Shown here piece after piece: positions 8,202 through 17,405 of a stretch of DNA of 64,000 bases. The DNA is taken from contig CAZJDX010000005.1 of NCBI GenBank assembly GCA_964544885.1, forward strand, positions 1 through 64,000. Direction: 5' to 3'. Within the stretch, counting starts at the first letter, position 1, and the number at the start of each line of letters is the position of its first letter. The stretch is from QQVM01 sp964544885. Lineage in GTDB: Bacteria > Bacteroidota > Bacteroidia > AKYH767-A > 2013-40CM-41-45. The translations under genes were made by a program, and so were the position numbers. The notes beneath the pieces were generated by a model. It did not search any database and had not been told where the DNA came from. It saw nothing but the letters and a program-made list of their open reading frames with translations.

Positions 8202-9953
8202 ATGGACATGACCTTGAGATCTCATGAAATCAGTGGTACAATCATACCGAATATTGCTACCATGCTGACTCAAAATGTCCGTGATTATCCTGATAAAATA
8301 ATTTTTTCATGGAAGAGTGAAGATGGAAAATACAGTGGAATAACATGGAAATTATTTTATGAAGATGTCCTGAATATAGCCTGGAACCTGCATCGTTCCG
8401 GCATGAAAGCAGGTAGTAAAATTGTGCTTTTCAGTCCTAACTCACTGAATATGTTAAAGGCTGAGTTGGCTATAATGGCGTCCGGGGGTATTGCCGTACC
8501 TGTTTTTGCATATTTTAAAAAGACAACGGCTGAGTTACTGATCAATCATTCGGATGCTGAATTTCTGATTATTGATGGTCAGCAACAGTTCAATGAATTA
8601 AAAGACGGTTTAAGTCTGAAAAAAATATGGTCCTTTAATCCGCTTGAAAATATTCTCCCCGGTACTATTCATGATTTCAATGAATTGTTGCAGGTACGGA
8701 CTGTTCCGGAGTTTGCTCTTTGTACTGATGCCAATCCAGAGACGATTTGTCTTAATATGTATACCTCCGGAACAATGGGTACTCCCAAATGCGTTCAGTT
8801 AAGTCACAGGAATATTCTGTCACAACAGGCTGCCATTAAATCCATTCTGAAAGTTGATTCCGGTGATCGTTTCCTTTCCTATCTTCCGTGGCATCATAGC
8901 TTTGGAGGGATTTTCGAACTATTTTGCGCATTGAGTAACGCTGCCACCTATCATCTGGAAAGCAGTTATGGTAAAGATGCTCGTTCGATATTCGAGAACT
9001 GGAAGATTGTTCGTCCTACCGTTTTCTTCAGTGTTCCAAAAGTTTACCAGTCATTGGTTGAGTATTCAAAAGAGAGTAGGGAGTCGGAAGATATTTTATT
9101 CAATTCTGGTTTGAAATTCGTTTTCACTGCCGCGGCAGCCCTTCCGCAACGTTTGTCTGATGAATTTGAAAGTAGAGGAATACCCGTTATTGAGGGATGG
9201 GGACTGACAGAGACTGCTCCATGCTGTACACTCACAGATCCTGCAAAAAAGAGAGAGTCTGGTCTTGTTGGTTTTCCAATACCCGGTGTTGAAATCCGGA
9301 TTGCGAAAGACGGTGAAATTTTTGTAAGGGGACCCAACGTTATGATTTCGTATTATAAGAATGATGAAGCCAATGCAGAAGCATTTACAGAAGATGGATG
9401 GTATAAAACAGGCGATGTTGGAGAGATTTCTGAAAATGGTCTAAAGCTGGTTTCAAGAAAAGACAGGATTTTCAAACTTTCAAATGGGGAGAAGGTAATT
9501 CCGGCTGAACTGGAAAAGTTCATAGAACTAAAATGTCATTATGTACTGTATGCTGTTGTCTCCGGAAATGGTGAAGAATATCCTGTTGCCCTTATTTTCC
9601 CGAATAAGAAACTGTTCAATCATCCTGATTATTCTGTAACACCGGATGAAGGTTGTTTTTGCCCTCGAAGTATCAGTGAACTCGGAAAATGTTTGTCATG
9701 GTGTATGCATTTAGCCAATCAAGCCATCGGTCAAAAATTCGCTAAAATAAAAGCTGCCGCAATTATAGGTGATGAGTTGTCTGTCGACAATAATACTCTT
9801 ACGCACTCTATGAAGGTCGCCCCGAGGAATGTTGTGGAAAGGTACAGAGCGCAAATTCTTAGTCTTTATGGAGAAAACGTTCCGATGGATGAGGAAGTCT
9901 ACATTATCAAGTTGGATTCAGAAAAAACACAACGAAACGGATGTATAAATTGA
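8202..9953 (+). CDS. AMP-forming acyl-CoA synthetase, candidate aryl-CoA ligase
   Basis: The 583-residue adenylate-forming enzyme carries the P-loop YTSGTMGTPK (residues 187-196), the GWGLTETAP motif (332-340) and the hinge-region YKTGDVG (401-407). The sequence style is that of FAA1-type long-chain acyl-CoA synthetases, not the usual benzoate- or 4-hydroxybenzoate-CoA ligases. It is the only CoA ligase in the island, so it is the best candidate for activating 4-hydroxybenzoate or benzoate, or a ring-containing carboxylic acid, with ATP and CoA. Its 3' end overlaps the next gene by 13 bases. Family is certain; substrate is inferred from position. Confidence 0.8.
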   Translation: MDMTLRSHEISGTIIPNIATMLTQNVRDYPDKIIFSWKSEDGKYSGITWKLFYEDVLNIAWNLHRSGMKAGSKIVLFSPNSLNMLKAELAIMASGGIAVPVFAYFKKTTAELLINHSDAEFLIIDGQQQFNELKDGLSLKKIWSFNPLENILPGTIHDFNELLQVRTVPEFALCTDANPETICLNMYTSGTMGTPKCVQLSHRNILSQQAAIKSILKVDSGDRFLSYLPWHHSFGGIFELFCALSNAATYHLESSYGKDARSIFENWKIVRPTVFFSVPKVYQSLVEYSKESRESEDILFNSGLKFVFTAAAALPQRLSDEFESRGIPVIEGWGLTETAPCCTLTDPAKKRESGLVGFPIPGVEIRIAKDGEIFVRGPNVMISYYKNDEANAEAFTEDGWYKTGDVGEISENGLKLVSRKDRIFKLSNGEKVIPAELEKFIELKCHYVLYAVVSGNGEEYPVALIFPNKKLFNHPDYSVTPDEGCFCPRSISELGKCLSWCMHLANQAIGQKFAKIKAAAIIGDELSVDNNTLTHSMKVAPRNVVERYRAQILSLYGENVPMDEEVYIIKLDSEKTQRNGCIN

Positions 9954-11161
9954 AGTCAGCAGATAGATTGAAGGAGGTGATGAGCAATTACTTCCGGTCA
10001 TTAACGTCTGGCGAAAATAAAATTGCCTGGTGTACAAGTGTTGGCCCTGCCGAACTTTTGCGTTCATTTGGATTTGAAGTTTATTTTCCTGAGAACCATG
10101 GTGCCCTTCTGGGTGCAACCAGAACAGCAATGGATTTTATTCCGGAAGCCATTAAGAGAGGTTATTCAGGTCATGTTTGCTCATACACTACAGCTGATAT
10201 CGGTTCGTACCTTAAAAGCAGTTCTCCACTGGAGTCTCATTATGGATTAAGTGGTATACCAAAACCTGATCTGATTGTATACAACACTAATCAATGCCGG
10301 GAGGTACAGGACTGGTTTAACTTTTTTGCAGATGAATTCAATTGTCCCATTGTGGGAATCACGCCACCCAGATTTATTGATGAAGTCACTCGTGGAATAG
10401 TGGATCTGGTAGTTAGTCAATTGATGAGTATGATTCCTCTTTGTGAAAAAATCAGCGGAAATAAATTTAGTGAAGACAGGTTTTGTGAAACTGTTCTCAG
10501 CAGCAAAGAGGCGACACTACTATGGCAAAAAGTTCTAAAAACAGCTGCAACGAAGAATCCGCCACTCAGTTTTTTTGATGGTACTATTCATATGGGTCCG
10601 ATTGTAGTTCTGCGGGGCACCCGGACGGCTACGGAATACTATTCAGGATTGCTTGCCGAACTTGAAGAAAACGTCAATAACAATACTGGATACTTGCCTG
10701 ATGCCCGGACACGGATTTTTTGGGATGGGATGCCAATATGGGGAAAATTGAGAATGTTGAGCGACTTGTTTGTTTCAAATAAAGCATCGGTAGTTGCTTC
10801 TACGTACTGCAGCAGCTGGGTATTCGATCAGTTTGACGAGGAAGATCCATGGAATTCGACAGCCAGAGCTTATACTGAGATATTTATAAACAGAAGCGAA
10901 AAGATAAAAATGAAAATGTTATCAGATTGGATCAAGGAATACAACATTGATGGAATCGTGTTCCACGACTCAAAAACCTGTTTTAACAATTCAAACGCAA
11001 GATTCGGAATGCCACAAAGGCTGAAAGAATTAACGGGAGTTCCTTCTTTGATTATTGAAGGAGACTTATGCGATCTGCGCTTTTTCAGTGAAGGTCAGAG
11101 TATCACCAAAATTGAAACATTTATAGAGCAATTGGAAGATAATAAATTACTCAATGCTTAA
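9941..11161 (+). CDS. Third HgdB-family protein (2-hydroxyacyl-CoA dehydratase-like or double-cubane-like)
   Basis: The 406-residue protein belongs to the same fold family as BcrB and BcrC but is clearly distinct from both. Cysteines in family-like positions occur in HVCSY, NTNQCREV, DSKTCFNN and GDLCDLRF; some should hold an iron-sulfur cluster. It has no second dehydratase-type partner, whereas HgdAB- and BcrBC-type enzymes use two different subunits. A single HgdB-like subunit with its own ATPase resembles the double-cubane cluster proteins (YjiM/YjiL type). The gene overlaps the ligase by 13 bases and the following reductase-ATPase fusion by 8 bases, so that fusion is the likely electron donor. 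The reaction is unknown. Confidence 0.8.
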   Translation: MYKLKSADRLKEVMSNYFRSLTSGENKIAWCTSVGPAELLRSFGFEVYFPENHGALLGATRTAMDFIPEAIKRGYSGHVCSYTTADIGSYLKSSSPLESHYGLSGIPKPDLIVYNTNQCREVQDWFNFFADEFNCPIVGITPPRFIDEVTRGIVDLVVSQLMSMIPLCEKISGNKFSEDRFCETVLSSKEATLLWQKVLKTAATKNPPLSFFDGTIHMGPIVVLRGTRTATEYYSGLLAELEENVNNNTGYLPDARTRIFWDGMPIWGKLRMLSDLFVSNKASVVASTYCSSWVFDQFDEEDPWNSTARAYTEIFINRSEKIKMKMLSDWIKEYNIDGIVFHDSKTCFNNSNARFGMPQRLKELTGVPSLIIEGDLCDLRFFSEGQSITKIETFIEQLEDNKLLNA

Positions 11162-13016
11162 CAACAATAAAATACGTGTAGCATTTATTGGGATTGGACC
11201 GGTTGGAATGATTCTGGCCGTTAAACTCCATGAAGCCGGATGTGAGGTAGCCTTATGTGAATTAAATGAGAGTAAAGCTGATAAAATAAAAAGTGATGGC
11301 CTCATTCTTGAAAATGTAATTCAACAAAGGGCAAAATTTGATCACATATATACAAGCATTTCCTCCTTGGATAAATTTGATGCGGACTATCTCTTTTTTA
11401 CACTTAAAACCACGCAGACTCCTAATGCTATCAGGGAAGCAGAAAAGTTGAATACAAAAAAACTGATAGTCATATCGGCTCAGAATGGTATTGACTCCGA
11501 ATTGATGCTTGCCAGGGCTTTTGGTGAGCATAAAACCCTCCGGATGGTGCTTAATTTTGCGGGTAATACAACCTCGCCCAATACCACAAAGGTTAATTTT
11601 TTTACTCCACCAAATTATATTGGTTCATTGAATGACTCCATCAATGATAAGGCTGAGATCATTTCCGGTTTATTGAATAGTGCAGGACTTACTACAAAAG
11701 CTATCGATTCATTTGAGTTGCTCAAACGGATATGGGAAAAGACAATATTAAATGCATCGCTTAGCGCTCTATGTGGGGTCAGCAGACTTACCATGGCCGA
11801 AGCGGTATCTGATCCGGATACACTGGAACTCATTGAACAGGTAATCCAGGAAGGCATAGCGGTTGCCGAATCCGAAAAAATATTTTTCCCGGATGATTTT
11901 CTTCGTCAATGTATCCGTTATCTGAAAAGGGGTGGAGATCATTTCCCATCTCTTGCCCTTGATTTGATTAATAACCGGCCAACGGAGATTGATTATTTCA
12001 ATGGAAAAATTGTCGAGTACGGTCGCAAACATTATTTGCGAACATCACTGAACCTGGCATTTTCCAACATGGTTAAGGCCATGTCTAATAAAAACATAAT
12101 TTCCCGTATCCCGGGTGCTGCGGGTGATATGAATAAAAAAATCCTTGAGAAAGGTTTGAGTGACAAAGAACGATCCATTGTTGATCTGCAAAAGGTAGAT
12201 TCATTCCTGGGCATAGATCTGGGGTCCGCTTTTACAAAGTTTACTGTCATTGACGGTACGGGAAAAGTAGTTTTCCGCTACTTTCTTCCTTCTATGAATA
12301 ATGATAAGCTGGCACAGAAGATTGTAATGCAAACTATTAGTTCAAACTTTACCATAAGATATAGTTGCGCAACCGGATATGGCCGTAAACATTTTGCCGG
12401 AACAGATATCATTAAAACTGAAATAAATTGCGCTTCTGCCGGGGTTTCACTTATGCATCCGGGAGAAAAAAATATTATTGATATGGGAGGAGAGGATATA
12501 AAAGTCATACGCTGCCTGCCTGACAATAATGTTCAAAATTTTTATATGAATGACAAGTGTGCAGCCGGTACCGGATCGTTTCTTGCTGAAATTGCAGAGA
12601 GAGCTGCCATAAATATTTCGGAGATGAGTTCATTAGCATCATTGTCTGATTATGATAAAGAGTTAAACAGTTTTTGTACTGTTTTTGCCAAGACCGAGAT
12701 TATGAACTGGATCTTCCAGGGCATGTCACCTGAGGATATTTCAAAAGGAATTTATAATTCAGTCGCTAATAAGATATCAAAAATGAGGTTAGCTCCGGAT
12801 ATCCCCACTTATATGATCGGAGGTGTGATAGCCCATCATCCTTACCTAAAAGTATTGTTGAATGAGAAATTTAACCTGGACATAAAAATCGTTGATTTCC
12901 CTCAATATGCGGTGTCTTATGGCGCTGCTGTACTGGCGGCAAAATCATTTAAAAGTATGATGAAGCAGGAGAATGAAGCGAATGAGCAACCAATTGACAG
13001 TAAAATTATAAAATAA
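11154..13016 (+). CDS. Fusion of ketopantoate-reductase-like dehydrogenase and HgdC/BcrA-type ATPase activator
   Basis: Residues 1 to about 310 resemble ketopantoate reductase (PanE/ApbA): a nucleotide motif GIGPVG at 13-18, TLKTTQT at 83-89, and a C-terminal helix region with PTEIDYFNG at 276-284. Residues 350-610 form a BadF/BcrA-type ATPase with DLGSAFTK (355-362), DMGGEDIK (443-450), Cys469 (CAAGTG) and Cys508 (CTVFAKTE), the two cysteines expected for an interface [4Fe-4S] cluster. Each half is complete. No stop or frameshift separates them, and the linker is about 35 residues. The neighbouring HgdB-like protein (9941) is the obvious partner. I do not know a described protein with this domain pairing. 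Confidence 0.85.
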   Translation: MLNNNKIRVAFIGIGPVGMILAVKLHEAGCEVALCELNESKADKIKSDGLILENVIQQRAKFDHIYTSISSLDKFDADYLFFTLKTTQTPNAIREAEKLNTKKLIVISAQNGIDSELMLARAFGEHKTLRMVLNFAGNTTSPNTTKVNFFTPPNYIGSLNDSINDKAEIISGLLNSAGLTTKAIDSFELLKRIWEKTILNASLSALCGVSRLTMAEAVSDPDTLELIEQVIQEGIAVAESEKIFFPDDFLRQCIRYLKRGGDHFPSLALDLINNRPTEIDYFNGKIVEYGRKHYLRTSLNLAFSNMVKAMSNKNIISRIPGAAGDMNKKILEKGLSDKERSIVDLQKVDSFLGIDLGSAFTKFTVIDGTGKVVFRYFLPSMNNDKLAQKIVMQTISSNFTIRYSCATGYGRKHFAGTDIIKTEINCASAGVSLMHPGEKNIIDMGGEDIKVIRCLPDNNVQNFYMNDKCAAGTGSFLAEIAERAAINISEMSSLASLSDYDKELNSFCTVFAKTEIMNWIFQGMSPEDISKGIYNSVANKISKMRLAPDIPTYMIGGVIAHHPYLKVLLNEKFNLDIKIVDFPQYAVSYGAAVLAAKSFKSMMKQENEANEQPIDSKIIK

Positions 13017-13019
13017 AAT

Positions 13020-14216
13020 ATGAAGCATCTTAGTTTAACGGGACAAGAAGTAAGAATTCCGTATGGTACCTGGGCATCAAGTTATTTTCCAGCCTGGCAG
13101 ACTTCTCCGTTGGCGGAAGTGAATATTGGACAGTTTGCCGGTGAGTCCATGGCAAGAATTCTCTCGAAGCGAAAAGTTTCTACCACTCATCTCGATTATC
13201 TGATAATAGGTTCAACGATTCCATGGCATTGGAAATTCTGGAATGCCACTTTTGTGGCTACTTGTATGGGTAAACGCATTCCCGGTTTTCATGTCGAACA
13301 GGCCTGTGCTACAGGTTTGCAGGCAGTGATTTCTGCTGTTATGCATGTGCAGTCAAGAGCGAGTGATGTAACGGGTGTGTTAACCTTTGACAGGACAAGT
13401 GATTCGCCGGTAGGAGTGTTCCCCGAAAGAAGAGCATACAGAAGAACCGAAGTAATAAGCGATGTCTGGGATAATTTTAGTTTTGATCCTTCCACGGAGC
13501 GGTCTATGATTAGTTCCGCCGGTCATGTTGCCAGAAAGTATAAAATAGAGAAGAGTGAAATTGATGAAATTACTGCCTATCGTTACAAACAGTATTTTGA
13601 CGGTAAGAAATCAGGATTTGTTGAGCGTGTTACAATGCCATTGGAGCTGCTAAACTTACAGGGTAAATCAGTTGGAATCATTTCCGAGGATACCGGGGTT
13701 AAGAATCTTTCATATGAATCATTGAGAGATATGCGCGAACTTGATTCGTGTGTAACCAGTGGAACTCAAACGCATGCATCCGATGGGATGGCAACCTTGC
13801 TGGTAACTAATCAAGAGAAGGCAAAGGAAATAAGTCCTAGGCCTGAAATTAATATCCGCTTCATAGCCAAAGCGGAAATCCGGGTTTTACCTTCCTGTAT
13901 GCCTGAAGCACCTTCGTTAGCCGTGAAGAAACTGCTTGAAAAAACGGGTCTGACCATGAACGATATGGTTGTAGTGAAGGACCACAATCCTTTCGCTGTA
14001 AATGATGCTGTCTTTTCAAAACTTCTGAATTATCCATGGGAAAGAATGAATAATAACGGAAGTCCGCTTGTATGGGGGCATCCGCAGGGACCGACTCTCA
14101 CTCGTATAATCATAGAAGCGCTGGAAGAAGCCGTTGAATTGGGAGGTGGTTATGTGTTAGTCTTTGGTTGCGCTGCCGGAGACATTGGGATTGCTTCAAT
14201 TTTTATGGTAAACTGA
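13020..14216 (+). CDS. Thiolase-family acyl-CoA acetyltransferase
   Basis: The 398-residue protein has the thiolase nucleophile in QACATG (Cys96), the GHPQG motif with His354, and a C-terminal Cys384 in GCAAGDIG that matches the second catalytic cysteine position (usually CxGxG; here slightly altered). In this island the likely substrate is 3-oxopimelyl-CoA, cleaved with CoA to glutaryl-CoA and acetyl-CoA after ring opening. It lies between the reductase-ATPase fusion and the dehydrogenase/crotonase fusion with gaps of only 3 and 6 bases. The altered C-terminal motif and divergent sequence make a specialised substrate more likely than acetoacetyl-CoA. Confidence 0.85.
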   Translation: MKHLSLTGQEVRIPYGTWASSYFPAWQTSPLAEVNIGQFAGESMARILSKRKVSTTHLDYLIIGSTIPWHWKFWNATFVATCMGKRIPGFHVEQACATGLQAVISAVMHVQSRASDVTGVLTFDRTSDSPVGVFPERRAYRRTEVISDVWDNFSFDPSTERSMISSAGHVARKYKIEKSEIDEITAYRYKQYFDGKKSGFVERVTMPLELLNLQGKSVGIISEDTGVKNLSYESLRDMRELDSCVTSGTQTHASDGMATLLVTNQEKAKEISPRPEINIRFIAKAEIRVLPSCMPEAPSLAVKKLLEKTGLTMNDMVVVKDHNPFAVNDAVFSKLLNYPWERMNNNGSPLVWGHPQGPTLTRIIIEALEEAVELGGGYVLVFGCAAGDIGIASIFMVN

Positions 14217-14222
14217 GAAATT

Positions 14223-16313
14223 ATGAGAAAGTTAATGCGAAGCTCCACACTTGAGAACCTCGGATTAGGTACAGTGCTGGACATAATTGTGGAAGGCAGA
14301 TTGCCGGAAACAACCGAAGAACTGGTGAATGCAGTCTTTGGAAGCAAAGATAACAGAGGTGCTATGGTCATATCAGGATCCGGAGGTGTTGTTGGAGCAG
14401 GTAAGGTTATGCAGTTTGCATCCAGGTTGATGAAATATGATGTACCGGTCATTGCTTTGGATCTACCTGGTGCTCCAGATGGACTTGCCTGGCAATATCG
14501 GGCGCTTGAAGCTTCATTTGGTTCAGCTGTTGCGAGTAATATTATGAAAAGTGTGATCAGGCTGAATTATGATGGCAATACTCTGCCTGAAGCGTTGAAA
14601 CTTTATAATCCCAGGTTCCTGTTGGAAGCGATTCCGGAGAATCTTGATTTGAAGAAAGCGCATTACGCATTGTTCAGGAAGGAGTTTCCAGAAATACTTA
14701 TATGGTCGGTTACTTCAGGATTTCCTTCAAAAGAATTAGGAGTAGATATTATGCATCCGGCATTCCCTCATGAAATAAACAAAGTTTATGAGATTGTTGA
14801 GGAGAAACCATCCGTGCATACAAAGCTTTTGTGGTCGACAGGACTTATCCCAATGCAGGTAAGCGACAATTGGTCATTTGTGTTGGATGTATTTTTTTGC
14901 GGCTTATTACAGGCAGGAATTCAGTTTTGTAACAAAACAAATACGCCTTATTGGAAAGCCGACAAATATATTCGCAAAATTATTGGCTCCAATCCGTTCA
15001 GAGCTCATGATGTTATCGGAGCCAAAGGCGCGAATTTCCTGACATGGTCTTGTCTTCATCACCTTAGTCAGGTTTATGGACCCTTATTTGATCCTGAACC
15101 TGAGCTGAGTGAAAGAATGAGAAGTGGTCTTAACTGGTATCCGGGGAATCAATTGCGACCGATAGTGAACTGGAGTATGGAAGAAACGGAGTTACATGAA
15201 CTAAAAGCAATCATTTTTGGTTCCCTTATTCAGATGACAACAATCATGCTGCACGAGAAGAGAGCGGATATTTTCACAATGAATGCAATTGGTGAATTGT
15301 GCGCTCAGTTCAACAGCGGGATACCTGCTCTAATCAGGAAAATGGGAACGGAGAAGTCATTGGAATGGGTTAAGGAGTATCACAAATTAGTTCCCCGTGC
15401 AAGCGAAACTAAATGGTATCCGGAAACAATCTCCAATTTTGAAAACCCGGAATGGCAACAGTTGTATGTAAATGCTGAACATGATGGCGAAATGGGGGTC
15501 ATCACTATAAGCAGAGAAAGCTTTAACCATGATGTGAATGATGAACTAAACCGCGCAATTGATTGGTTACTGGAAGAAGGAATAAATAAAGTTGTACTCA
15601 CTTCTGACTTTCATTTTTCAACCCAAATGACCGGTGCTGATACAGTTGATTTTTTCCCTGCGATCACAGACCCTCAAATAGGTGAATCGATATCTTATGA
15701 ATGGTCAAATACGGCCAGGAGATTATATTCTGAGTTTGAAGTTTCCATTAGCCTGGTAAACGGTAAGCGTTGCATGGGTGGCATGTTGGAATTAATGATG
15801 CATTGTCACTATTTGATTGCACCCAAACATGTAAAGTTTGCAATGCCGGAGGTTACTCTGCCGGTAATTCCAGGAATGGAAGGTTGCCACTGGGTACTGC
15901 GGAAAACAGATAAAAATAACCGCCCGAAATTACTCGAGATGTTACTTGAAGGTAAACACATTGATGCTTCAAAGGCTTTAGGATTTCTTGTGGATTATAC
16001 GGGAACCTTGAATGATTGTCTCAAAATGACAAGGGAAATACTGATGGAAGGGGAAGCTGCATTGCCCAGAAGGAGTGTCATAAAAACAGCAATACCTGAA
16101 GTTGCCGGAGATTTCGCCAAAGTACATCTCTCTGATAATCCGCAATTGCTGGCTGCTCAGAAAGAAATTACGGAATGTGTTATTGCTTCGTGTTCCACTT
16201 CTGTAGATGAAGCTCTGAAGGTTCAAGCCAAACATGCAGGAAAGTTTATGACCGGACAGCTATTCAGAAGTGGGAAAATTGGTGTAGAGTACGATAAGCT
16301 GTTTCAAAATTGA
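14223..16313 (+). CDS. 3-hydroxyacyl-CoA dehydrogenase / enoyl-CoA hydratase fusion in reversed domain order
   Basis: The 696-residue protein begins with a divergent 3-hydroxyacyl-CoA dehydrogenase: glycine loop GSGGVVGAG (52-60), then HPAFPHEINKVYE, whose His178 and Glu190 keep the 12-residue spacing of the catalytic His-Glu pair in this family. A second dehydrogenase domain follows to about residue 400. Residues about 430-690 are a crotonase domain, with the oxyanion-loop region GKRCMGGMLEL and the downstream MPEVTLPVIPG. Classical FadB has the crotonase first, so the order is reversed. The likely job is oxidation of 3-hydroxypimelyl-CoA, the ring-opening product, and possibly hydration of an enoyl-CoA in later rounds. 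Confidence 0.8.
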   Translation: MRKLMRSSTLENLGLGTVLDIIVEGRLPETTEELVNAVFGSKDNRGAMVISGSGGVVGAGKVMQFASRLMKYDVPVIALDLPGAPDGLAWQYRALEASFGSAVASNIMKSVIRLNYDGNTLPEALKLYNPRFLLEAIPENLDLKKAHYALFRKEFPEILIWSVTSGFPSKELGVDIMHPAFPHEINKVYEIVEEKPSVHTKLLWSTGLIPMQVSDNWSFVLDVFFCGLLQAGIQFCNKTNTPYWKADKYIRKIIGSNPFRAHDVIGAKGANFLTWSCLHHLSQVYGPLFDPEPELSERMRSGLNWYPGNQLRPIVNWSMEETELHELKAIIFGSLIQMTTIMLHEKRADIFTMNAIGELCAQFNSGIPALIRKMGTEKSLEWVKEYHKLVPRASETKWYPETISNFENPEWQQLYVNAEHDGEMGVITISRESFNHDVNDELNRAIDWLLEEGINKVVLTSDFHFSTQMTGADTVDFFPAITDPQIGESISYEWSNTARRLYSEFEVSISLVNGKRCMGGMLELMMHCHYLIAPKHVKFAMPEVTLPVIPGMEGCHWVLRKTDKNNRPKLLEMLLEGKHIDASKALGFLVDYTGTLNDCLKMTREILMEGEAALPRRSVIKTAIPEVAGDFAKVHLSDNPQLLAAQKEITECVIASCSTSVDEALKVQAKHAGKFMTGQLFRSGKIGVEYDKLFQN

Positions 16314-16321
16314 ATGGGTTC

Positions 16322-17386
16322 ATGAAGAAAATCAAGCAATGGCAAATGACCAGCCTGAAAGGTGATTTTAACCTGGCTGAAGTTGAAATTTCTGATATAA
16401 GTTCAGAGCAGGCTCTTGTAAAAGTTGCTGGATGCGGTGTGTGTCATACCGACTTAAGCTTTTGGAATGATGGCGTTCGTACAAAAATGGAATTGCCACT
16501 TACATTAGGTCATGAAATCAGCGGAACAGTCATTGAAGGACCGGATCATTTACTTGGAAAGAGTGTAATCATACCTGCAGTACTGCCTTGTGGTGAATGT
16601 GAATTGTGCAGGAGAGGAAGAAGTAATATTTGTCAGAATCAACAGATGCCCGGAAATGATTTTCATGGAGGATTCGCTTCGCACATAATCGTACCTCATA
16701 AGTACTTGTGTGTGGTACCTGATTCTGTTTTGAGCAACTATAAGCTGGAAGAACTTTCAGTTATTGCTGATGCCATATCAACTCCATATCAGGTCTTAAA
16801 AAAAGCTGAGATTATTCCTGGTGATTTGGCTATTTGTATTGGCGCGGGTGGAATTGGCGTCTATGGTGCTTTAATCGCCAAAATTTTGGGAGCCAGGGTT
16901 ATTGCGATTGATATTGTTGATGAGAAGCTGGCCATTGCAGAGAGGAATGGAATAGATGCGACTATTAACTCAAGTAATCTGGATATCAAACAAATTAAGG
17001 TCAGGATAAAGGAAATCGCAAAGAAACTTGGCGCACCGCAATATTGCTGGAAGATATTTGAGTTCTCGGGAACCGTGAAGGGGCAAGAACTTGCATTTAA
17101 TCTGATCACTTATGCCTCTAATCTCAGTATTGTAGGTTTTACTATGGACAAACTTGAGCTAAGACTGAGTAATCTCATGGCTTACGATTCAACTATCATC
17201 GGAACCTGGGGATGCAAGCCTGAGCTCTATCCGGAAGTCATGGATCTGATCTCTACTGGTAAACTGAAAATAAATGATTTCATCCAGCTGTTTCCAATGA
17301 GCCAGATTAATGCGGTATTTCAGGATACTCTGCACCATAAGTATACAAAGCGATCAATTCTGGTACCTGATTTTAATACAGACTAA
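16322..17386 (+). CDS. had: 6-hydroxycyclohex-1-ene-1-carbonyl-CoA dehydrogenase
   Basis: This zinc-dependent medium-chain alcohol dehydrogenase (354 residues) oxidises 6-hydroxycyclohex-1-ene-1-carbonyl-CoA to the 6-oxo compound with NAD+. Visible are the catalytic zinc ligands CGVCHTD (38-44) and GHE (63-65), the structural zinc cysteines 90, 93, 96 and 104, and the Rossmann motif GAGGIGVYG. The length is close to the ~368-residue Thauera enzyme, and oah and dch follow directly, as in known clusters. I prefer ATG 16322; an in-frame TTG at 16310 overlaps the preceding stop codon and would add four residues. Confidence 0.9.
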   Translation: MKKIKQWQMTSLKGDFNLAEVEISDISSEQALVKVAGCGVCHTDLSFWNDGVRTKMELPLTLGHEISGTVIEGPDHLLGKSVIIPAVLPCGECELCRRGRSNICQNQQMPGNDFHGGFASHIIVPHKYLCVVPDSVLSNYKLEELSVIADAISTPYQVLKKAEIIPGDLAICIGAGGIGVYGALIAKILGARVIAIDIVDEKLAIAERNGIDATINSSNLDIKQIKVRIKEIAKKLGAPQYCWKIFEFSGTVKGQELAFNLITYASNLSIVGFTMDKLELRLSNLMAYDSTIIGTWGCKPELYPEVMDLISTGKLKINDFIQLFPMSQINAVFQDTLHHKYTKRSILVPDFNTD

Positions 17387-17405
17387 GACAAATAAAAATC
17401 ATCAT

